Part shown: positions 55,895-64,000 of the stretch, piece after piece
Layout of the letters: the number at the start of each line of letters is the position of its first letter
Position numbering within the stretch: the stretch's first letter is position 1
NCBI GenBank assembly: GCA_001557505.1
Contig: LSAX01000007.1
Location: 310,001 to 374,000 of the forward strand
DNA length: 64,000 nucleotides
Direction: 5' to 3'
Origin: Reticulascus tulasneorum
Taxonomy: Eukaryota; Ascomycota; Sordariomycetes; Glomerellales; Reticulascaceae
Notes under the pieces: generated by a model
Told to the model about the DNA's origin: nothing
Database searches by the model: none
The model's input: only the letters and a program-made list of their open reading frames with translations
Program-made: the position numbers and the translations under genes

Positions 55895-58800
55895 GATGTC
55901 TGAGGTTTCGGCACACGACAGTCAGGAGGATCGACAACTTGAAATGCGGAGAGGAAGTGTCCGCTTGAGCAGCAGCAGCAGCACGACAAAGAAAGCCGAG
56001 CTAGAGACGGAGGCGTCGCGGTGCTGCAGGATGATTGCTCGCTGCTTGTGATGTTGGATGGATTGGGGATTGAAGCATTAACGGGAGACTGGAGGAAGGG
56101 CCGTAGTGAAGCGAATGCGATGGGTTGAAGGAATTGAACGAATGGACGTATTGTCTGGCTTGTCGCAGAGTCAGGAGCCCGAGGAGGTAGGAATCCGACT
56201 GCGTTGCTTTGACAATGCAAATGGAGGAGGAGAGGTTTGGGTGGCTGCAAAGTTTGCAGGAAGCTCTCTCGACTTCGATGGCAATTCGCAATCAGAGCAG
56301 ACCAGTAGGTAAAGAGAGATAGGTGGAGGGAGGATCAACGCGAATGGGCGTTCGCCATCTGCCCAGACCAGACTCAGCCAAGGGGGGGGGAGTGGAGGGG
56401 GGGAGGGATTCTACAGGGCTCCAAGGCTCCTGGGTGACACAGAAAGTTGGAAACTTTTAATCGCACTGTACTGTCAAGTTATGATTACCCCCGGCCCCCT
56501 GAAGGCTCAGCGTGGAGTCTCGATATTGTAGTCCGTACGCCTTCTACCAAATTATGCTTGTTCGGTTCGCAAGCGTGGCGGAAGGGGGTGCTCTTGGTAC
56601 TATTTTCCGAATAGGGTTCTTGAAAAGATTTACAGCGCCCAGTCAAACCCAACATGTGAGGCTTGGGGTTCACCTTTGAATCATTGCAAGCAATTTTGGG
56701 TCTATCTTTCAACGTTTGACTTGCTATAGTAACCAACACGCTCATAACGGGCAGCTATCTGGTTGCCGCGAACCGTTTATGGCAGGATTGGGCCGTCCAG
56801 CGACTCCCGCTACAAATTAGAAGTTCTGAGTGGCCCGAAAATAGGGGAAGGGAGCGCTGAACCGCAGGCCGGGCAGAGAAACCCACTACGACGGATTCGC
56901 GATGCACACTTTCCCGACCCGCACTACATGCGCCTCCTCGTCAACCATCTCGAATAAAAAAGCCAGCCATTTGCGCATGACCGGACATTTCCCTGACAAA
57001 GAAATGGATTTCACAATTTCAGCATTCAGCCCTGAAATAACTGCCCTTGCTCCCAGTCCGAGGTACATACGGGATGTACGAGGCTGTCAATTACGTTCCC
57101 TGTATCCAGCCCCTCAACTGTGGCTCGCATGCCCCGACTGGGGACTCCTGGTCGGTCAGGATTGTAAGAGACTGTGTGAATATTAGTCCCTACTCAATAT
57201 TACGGATGTGTACCTGTATACACGGTCTACGGCCTGGAAAAGCAGCAAGAGATTTGGCTGGATTAGGCTGGCGCTATGGCTTGCAGGGTCTTCAACGGTC
57301 CCATGTTCCTGCATATCCCCCTGGCCGCCACACCAAACTAACGAAAGCGATAAGGATCTTGCCTATTCCGGACTAAAGGCTCCAATAATTCGCTAGGTAT
57401 ATTACATAGGGAAAGCCAGTGGACACTAGCCTGCCATAACCCGTTTTTGGCAGTGCAATGCAATTTCCACGACGTCGTGATGGCGTCAAACAGCCCCTTC
57501 TAATACAACCAAGCCCTCCCGAGAAAGGGGAAAGGAGACAAAGCCAGGCGGCCTGTGAGGGTCAGACCCGCCGCGCGCCTACGACGCACCATCTCGTACT
57601 ATGTATGTGCGCCAGCGTTGTGCCACGGCATTTGTCGAACCTCAGTACCTACGTAGCAACAGCTAAAAGGGGCTAACACGAGAAATAAGAGCTGAATCCC
57701 AAGACCACGAACAAATCCATGACACTCGATGAATAGGCCGCCGCGAGGCCTGGGCTTTCCTCCAACTTCCTCCTTCAGCCGTCCAGCTCCGAGACTTGAG
57801 GCGTGCGCTGTTAGGTCATATGCTTTTCAGCCCCCCGACCACTTCTTTGTTGCCATCTCGGGTGGGAAAAAAGGATTCACCTCCCAAGACCCCGGAACAG
57901 AGGCTTCCCGCTGGTGGCTGGCCCGGAGGATTGTTGATGCGGAATTGGAATCAGATCGTCGTGTTTTTAGCATTGACATTGGCGATCAAGGGCGCAGTCG
58001 TCCGCTGAAGATTGCCTCCTGCTCCAACGATGTAGATCATCCCAACTTATGGTACCTCCGATAGCACCTGGGCTGGATCACCCTGGAGCGGCGACCGGTG
58101 CGATGCCACGCTATGTCAATATGTTGAACCTGGGCTGAGCTGAGCTGTCTTTTTCATACACTGTTTTGGTCCCCACTGCAGCGCGCACACCAATATACGT
58201 GCGATAGATAGCGTCTCCCGCAGGTTGATACTGCTATTGATTGACGATGTGACGATGTGCGCCAATCATCTATAAGAATGGGTGCGATCGCACTCTCTTT
58301 TGCAGGTGTCTAGGTCCGTCGATATCTGCAAGTGCATATGCAGTTGGTGGGTAGCGGTTTTGACGAACAGGACTCGAACGAATCCGGAGGAGTCGGTGAC
58401 TCGTCACTGGCTGCCTACATCTTCTTCTTTTCCTTTGCGTCATTCACCTGAACTGTGCTTAATTCCTTCATTGCATGGCATCTGCTTCGGTGCCACAGCA
58501 GGAAACAGGTGATGATTACCTGCATCATGAATCCCAATCTTTATAAATGAATTGGTTAGGCATCTATTCGTTTTTGCCGTCAAGTGACTAGTCTACCCCG
58601 AGAACCACCTTTCTCAACTTGGCAGGTCTGGAGCTGGGCTTCTGCAGACCGATTCTTCCGCCATTACCCCGTCTGGCCGCCTCTAACTACCTACCTGAAC
58701 TAGGCACAGTTCTCACCAATATTGACAGGCTTGTAAGGTTGTTCGTCTCCTGCTTCAGGTGTGCGACCCAGAACCCGACGTACATGCTCTCGACCTGGGT

Positions 58801-61800
58801 ACGTGAGTAACTATTGAAGAAAACAATTGCCGGACTGCAAGTTGATGTTCGCGTGAATGTACATCCGTTATTATATCACCCCACTTGGGCTTCCCCGCCC
58901 ATATATTGTGTCTTTCCAAAGGAGCACATATCACGAGATGGGTTATCTGTAGATCTTTTGTCGCCACTTTGAGGGATGGAATCGAGGCCGACATTACCTG
59001 GGATTTTGGGATCCCGACAAGCTCGCTCGCCATCAAGAACTGGTTCACACCCTCTGGCTCGGAAGTTGCTCCTACGTGAGTGCCAGTCCCAGTGTCCCCT
59101 CGTCGTCGCCATGTCCATAGCCCCAGGTCCTCGGCCCTTAGCCCTGGACGCTCGCGACTATTTCGCCGTGAGCTCGAGCTTTTGAACGATCCCCGTCTTC
59201 CTGCTTACTCTACCAAGAAGACCATGTTCCCGGATTTCATGGTGGTTTAATTCATCTATTTGTTGGCCGACTGCCAGCCACGCACCCGTTGCGTGAATAA
59301 ATTCAACCGTATCTACCCCGCTTCTCTCTTTCAACTTCCTGCCCCTCATTCACCGCTGCTAATAAACTCTCCCACGCCTCCAAGCATTTAGACTTTGTAC
59401 GTACCTGCTATTTTTATCGACCACCCTAACCCACCAGGTCACCCTGCAGCAGCCTCGCCTTAGGCCGAATAGACGAGTCGCCACCTCTCGTCCAATCGAG
59501 CCTCCTGTGCAGCATAGGTTTTGCCTTGATATGCCTTGGTTCAGAGTTGTTCAACCACTAGGTTGGGCAGAGTTGGTGGCCAGCATCGCTTGACCTTGCC
59601 CGCAACCCGGGTTGGATTCGGGTCCGGATTTTAAGACTTACCTAGGTAGTGAGCCACTTGGCACCACTCGGCTTGAGCCTCTAGTAATGCTTGAACTTAT
59701 CTCGAGGTATCCCCGTTATGACAGCGTCGAGCTGGATATGGCTGAGAGAGTTCGCGCACTTGATCTCCATAAGTTGATTCAGCTTGCTTTGACGACTGGC
59801 AAGTGATGTATTTGAGAGTTGGCCAGCTCGTATGTAAACCTGCTGCAGAACATATAAACGCGCGCTGCAGCGCGATCCTTGTAACTGCATTCGAGGACGA
59901 CTCCTTCTTGCACTACATTGTGCGCCCCTGTTCAACTATTGGCTAGGTGGCACATGGTGCGTGGCGAACTGGTCATGATCGGGTCCAAGGACTTGGTTAG
60001 ATGTAGGGACATGTGTGCTAGGTAGGCAGGAAAACCACTCATGCCAACCGAGACGTCTTATCGGCGTGTTACAAGCTTGTGGCGACGAGAACATCATTCG
60101 TGGACTGTTCACTCCCACACAACTGTGCAGTAGGGAATTGAATCAACCACTGAGGAACTCTGAACCAAGTGTTTCGGGCTTAGCCAGTTCGCTAGATCTT
60201 GGTGACACCAGACTAATGTTGCGCATCCGTTTGGCGCTGCGTAAGCTTGATGATAGAAGGTCAAATCATGGTTATTCCGGGGGCTAGGGACATGCGCTCA
60301 AAGGCGCTGTGACGTGACCCGGCCTGGCCCATCCGACCGCCGCAATTGTGCCACCCACGATATCAGTGATCTCATACAAACATGATACGGCATGGCCGAT
60401 GACACGAGCCAGGAATATGAGGCAGTCGGTATCACCTGTTGGTCCGGATGCAGAGCGCATCACCAACGGAAGATGGCCACGAAGGGAGGAAATGCGAACG
60501 AAGCCCGCTGCTCCGTTCACCGCGTTGGCACGAATTCCTGGAAGGCGCGGTCATCGGGGCAGATCTTACAGTTCCAATCTCCATGAGGACTGGATATGAA
60601 GCGGCTGTTCCACTGGTGACGTTCAGGATGAAGTCGGATGAATTCACGATCTACGTCCAGGGACCCCCACACGCCCGGTAAAGGCGGCCGGGAGTAGCGT
60701 GGGCCAGCGTGGCAAAAGAGCCTCCTGCAGCACCTGAAGCTCGGAACTCTCCCACTGGAAAACAGGAACGGAAGCGAATGGCGTGCGCGAGAATGCTTTT
60801 TCCTGGAACACGAGACGCACGGCGCACGGTGGTGGCCCCTGGGCCCTGTAACCTGCCGTCCAGCCCAGCTTTGCCCAGCAGCGTGGAAGCCAGCCTCCGC
60901 CCACTATTAGTGGTCTAGCACATGGTTTCCCGTTATCTGGCGAACGACAGGATGACAAGTCGTTAGTTGCTCATGCATCTCTCGATGTCTCAGGTTTTCG
61001 CAAACTCATCAAACTTCCAAGGAATATTCCTCGTATCCGTGCTGAAGAGGAGCCACTGGGTGGGTTCTTTATTTCGGCCGATGTTCGAGAAAAGTTTTCG
61101 CCTCGCTGCCCCCTCAATCCTTCGTCCTTATCTTGTTATACACTGCAGATTACAGTAGCACAAAGCACCCCGATGGCTAAAACGGTAGTATTGGTTTCTT
61201 TCTAGGTCTTCCCGGCTAGTACCCTTCGGGCCTCCAGCATTTGTTTCATCGTGTTGGACCACACGGCATGAACTCCGTGAATGGCCAGTTCCCGTCATCC
61301 CAATGGGCCGGATGATCCCTAGAAGCCTCCAACGGATGCCCTCCCTCACCTGGAGATGCGGATTGCGCCACCAAAAAGCCCATTGCACCCACATAGGGAT
61401 GCCTCCCTGAAGTGCATCTTCTCCGTCTTTGTCTCACCTCGCAAAACGGACGATATGTACAATGGGCATGGAGTGAAGTCGGTCCTTTCGAAAGTACCAA
61501 CTGATCACAAGTGTGTGCATGAGAGAATCCCCCTGGTGATTAATGGTGCGTGCCCCAGGGAGAGAGGGATCTGCATTGTGCATCTGGCGCAATGGCGGTA
61601 GTGTAGGGCCTACTTGTGCCGCCAAGTGCTGGTGAGGGTGCTTTATTCCTTTTTTGTAGGGGCTCTTCGACTTGCCAGGGGTTCCCAACGGTCCCTGCCC
61701 GGCAGATAGCTGCAATCATCTCGGCATGATACGAGAACCCCAGCCGCATCCATCTCTATACAAGTGGTTCATCTGGGTTAATCGAATCTCTCAAGGCAAT

Positions 61801-62528
61801 TGTGATCTTCAACAGTCATTCCGTCTTTCGTGCCTCCTTAGCGGCTACTTTGGCCATCGCCCACTTTAAATTCGAGAGGCAGGGAGACCAGTCCGTATTT
61901 CGTAGAACTATCGAACGCCGTGATAGCTCAGGCACTGCTGATCCTCCAGTTTTTTTTCTCGAGTAGCCGTGCCCAAGACAGTTAGTCTTAGCCTCAGCAG
62001 TCAACACCTTGGTGGCTTGGTCCTCCAACGCTTCCACGCTTCCACGCACCCAACGACCTTGCGGTGTAGCGTACTTGCCAGCTGTACTCGTAGCAGTTTC
62101 GTCCCGGGCCGACCCTGCCACTCGGAGGAGCAACACGAAGCGCTTCATAAGTAGCCTCACCCGCCTGCGCCTTCGCCTCACCTGAGCACGGCTTCCGTTA
62201 CTCACTCACTCACCTTCCTTCCAACTGCCGCCTGGTGGTGATATAACATCCTGCTAAACCTCACGGCATGGAAAGAGCTCTCGAATAAGGGTTAATTGGC
62301 AACTGCTCTCTTCTTCGTCCCTCGCTTGGGTACCTGGTCCATTCGCTCCATTTCTATATCCATTCCATTTCTTACATCCACGTATTGAGCCACTATTGTC
62401 ACCGGTATTGCCTTTTACATATCAGCAAGCTCGCAACATTACGTTTAGTTGGGCTTTACACTACGACGCCGCCGGTCTTTTTGGATCTTCTTCTATCCCC
62501 CGCACTTCATCCCTTCACCATCATCATC
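55895..62528. other. Gene-poor 6.6-kb region between divergent genes
   Basis: The GH16 leader and promoter (pyrimidine-rich on the minus strand) occupy the left end and the fasciclin promoter the right end. Short frames only. A frame near 60540-60680 (LTVPISMRTGYEAAVPLVTF) reads like protein but has no partner exons that I can find. No tRNA or repeat array was recognised. Confidence 0.45.
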
Positions 62529-64000
62529 ATGGTCGCTTCGATGCTCCCCGCGAGCTTGCTCGGACTTGCTGTCTGCATGACCTCTGTCTGGATCAGCTCA
62601 GCCGCAGCCCAATCGGATATCCAAGACCTAGGGACTGTTCTTCAGGCACAACAGAATCTTTCGACCTACTTCGAACTGATCAAGACGTGGCCCGAAATTC
62701 TCCTCAAGCTGCCAAGCTACGATGGCGTGACGGTAAGTCGATGTTCTCCATGGTTATGTTGTATTGCAGCCCCGACTTTCCTTATTCCGGCCTTTGCTCA
62801 CTGCACGGATCGGTCTGTCTCCCAAGCACAAGCAGCTTGTCCAGCATTTATGGTGCGAAGGACTAGATATGACTCTACGTTCCGCGCATGCTTGGGCGAT
62901 TGCCGAGGAAGACTGACGACGGGGCCGCATTCGAGAACCGAGTGCTACCTTCAGTGAAATGCATCTACTAATACCTATTGCAGATCATCGCTCCGTCAAA
63001 TGCTGCTTTTGACAACATCCCCGGTACTCAGCTGAATGGGGTTTGGAACGCGTCTGATAAGGACATCGCTATTCCCATCCTGGAGTACCACATCCTTCAG
63101 GGTACTATTAGTACGGATGCCCTTACCTCAGGACCATCTGTATTCAGGCCCACCTTGCTCCAAAATCCCGCTTGGAGCAATGTAACTGGTGGTCAGAATG
63201 TCATGATCAACAAGCAGCCCGGAGATGTCGTCGTCTTTACTTCCTCGGAAGGCACTCGCACTACTCAGGTAGACGGAGACATCAGATTTTCTGGCGGTCT
63301 GATCCAGATCGTTGACAACCTGCTGATACCCCCGGCGCCACTTCGAAAGACTACAGATTCTTTCAAGCTCCCTGCATTCATCGGGGCACTCTTCGCGGCG
63401 GGGCTCATGCCTGACATTGCTTACCAGCCGAGCATTACCATCTTTGCCCCGAGGGACGGGGCATTCCAATTAATCGGCGGCTCTTTGGAGGATCTTGATG
63501 AAGCCGCAATCAAGAGGATCATGACATACCATATCGTTCCCGACCTGGTACTCGTGTCGTCGGATCTGATAAATGGCACCAATTTGACGACTGGTGCATC
63601 CATTGCCGCCGACGGTTCTAGCAGTACCACGCAAGAGCTCCATGTCATTCGAGCGGGCAACAATTTGTTCATCAACTCGGCGCAGGTAGTGCAGCCGGAT
63701 ATTCTGATCGCCAACGGTGTCATGCACATCATTGACGGTGTCCTTAATCCAGATGCCGCGGCCGTTTATCCAAATCCGGAAATAGCCACACAGCCACCTG
63801 TCTTCCCCGTCTCCACTGTCAAGAGTGTGCCTTTCGCATCAGCCATACCGTGCACAACCAACTGTCCTACGACCTCCAGCGCCGCAACTGCGGCGACCAG
63901 ATCCACATCGACGAGCTCGATACGAACTACCACCAGTCCAGGTGCTGCGCCGGCAAGGTGTACTGGCATGGCTGCCGGGGTGGCCATGGGCGTACTGGGC
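62529..64000 (+). CDS. Secreted fasciclin (FAS1) domain protein, 3' end outside the window
   Basis: A cell-surface adhesion-type protein. Exon 1 (62529-62732) joins exon 2 (from 62984) across a 251-nt GTAAGT..TTGCAG intron with a CTACTAAT branch site. The frame is still open at 64000. A signal peptide covers residues 1-26 (SLLGLAVCMTSVW..SAAAQ). The first FAS1 domain has IIAPSNAAFDNIPG and ILEYHILQG. The second has ITIFAPRDGAFQLIG, IMTYHIVPD and NGVMHIIDGVL. A Thr/Ser-rich, Cys-containing stretch follows and then AAGVAMGVLG, the start of what is probably a hydrophobic GPI-anchor signal. Tandem FAS1 proteins of this type are usually GPI-anchored in ascomycetes; the anchor here is inferred because the C-terminus is missing. 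Confidence 0.88.

Noticed and set aside
58340..58420. Minus-strand TTCGAGTCC resembling a tRNA T-loop
   Set aside because: The flanking bases do not pair as a T-stem and no acceptor or anticodon arm can be formed.
1..64000. CRISPR arrays, insertion sequences, operon-type ribosome-binding sites
   Set aside because: The DNA is fungal nuclear; no regularly spaced repeats or transposase frames with terminal repeats were seen.

Overview
This window is nuclear DNA of a filamentous ascomycete (Pezizomycotina), most likely a Sordariomycete and possibly Hypocreales. The reasons are short GT..AG introns of about 50-250 nt inside otherwise long reading frames, a HET-domain gene, a fungus-specific EF-3/New1-type ABC ATPase, C2H2 and MFS genes of fungal type, fungal cell-wall enzymes, and wide gene-poor gaps rich in AGGTAGGTA-like motifs and C homopolymers. 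Splice junctions below were read by eye from donor/acceptor sequences and reading-frame continuity. Family calls come from remembered family motifs, not database searches.

Layout. 0.5-3.7 kb: a secreted pre-pro-protein of unknown function, then a decayed Dcr2-type metallophosphatase. 5.2-7.3 kb: a small secreted NTF2/SnoaL-like protein and a short-chain dehydrogenase, convergent. 8.8-14.6 kb: a single-exon HET-domain protein followed by a full-length but aberrant paralogue of translation elongation factor 2. 17-20 kb: a C2H2 zinc-finger protein and the front part of a multi-pass membrane protein. 20.3-23.7 kb (minus): a New1/Elf1-type EF-3-like ABC ATPase. 25.7-33.1 kb: a membrane-anchored GH3 beta-glucosidase, a DHA1-like MFS transporter and a small unrecognised three-exon gene. 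38.5-42.6 kb: a Dal5-type MFS permease divergent from a GH105 unsaturated glucuronyl/rhamnogalacturonyl hydrolase, which looks like a uptake-plus-degradation pair. 44.5-47.3 kb (minus): a GT2 polysaccharide synthase. 54.4-55.9 kb (minus): a type II membrane GH16 enzyme. 62.5 kb to the end: a fasciclin-domain secreted protein running off the window.

Cell-wall and carbohydrate genes dominate: GH3, GH105, GT2, GH16 and fasciclin. The most unusual object is the EF2-like gene at 11.9-14.6 kb. It keeps all its introns and nearly the whole coding length, but has altered GTPase motifs, has Thr in place of the histidine that becomes diphthamide in ordinary eEF2, and carries one in-frame TGA. It sits next to a HET gene and about 6 kb from the EF-3-like gene. 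The long gaps at 33.1-38.5, 47.3-54.4 and 55.9-62.5 kb contain no gene I can support.
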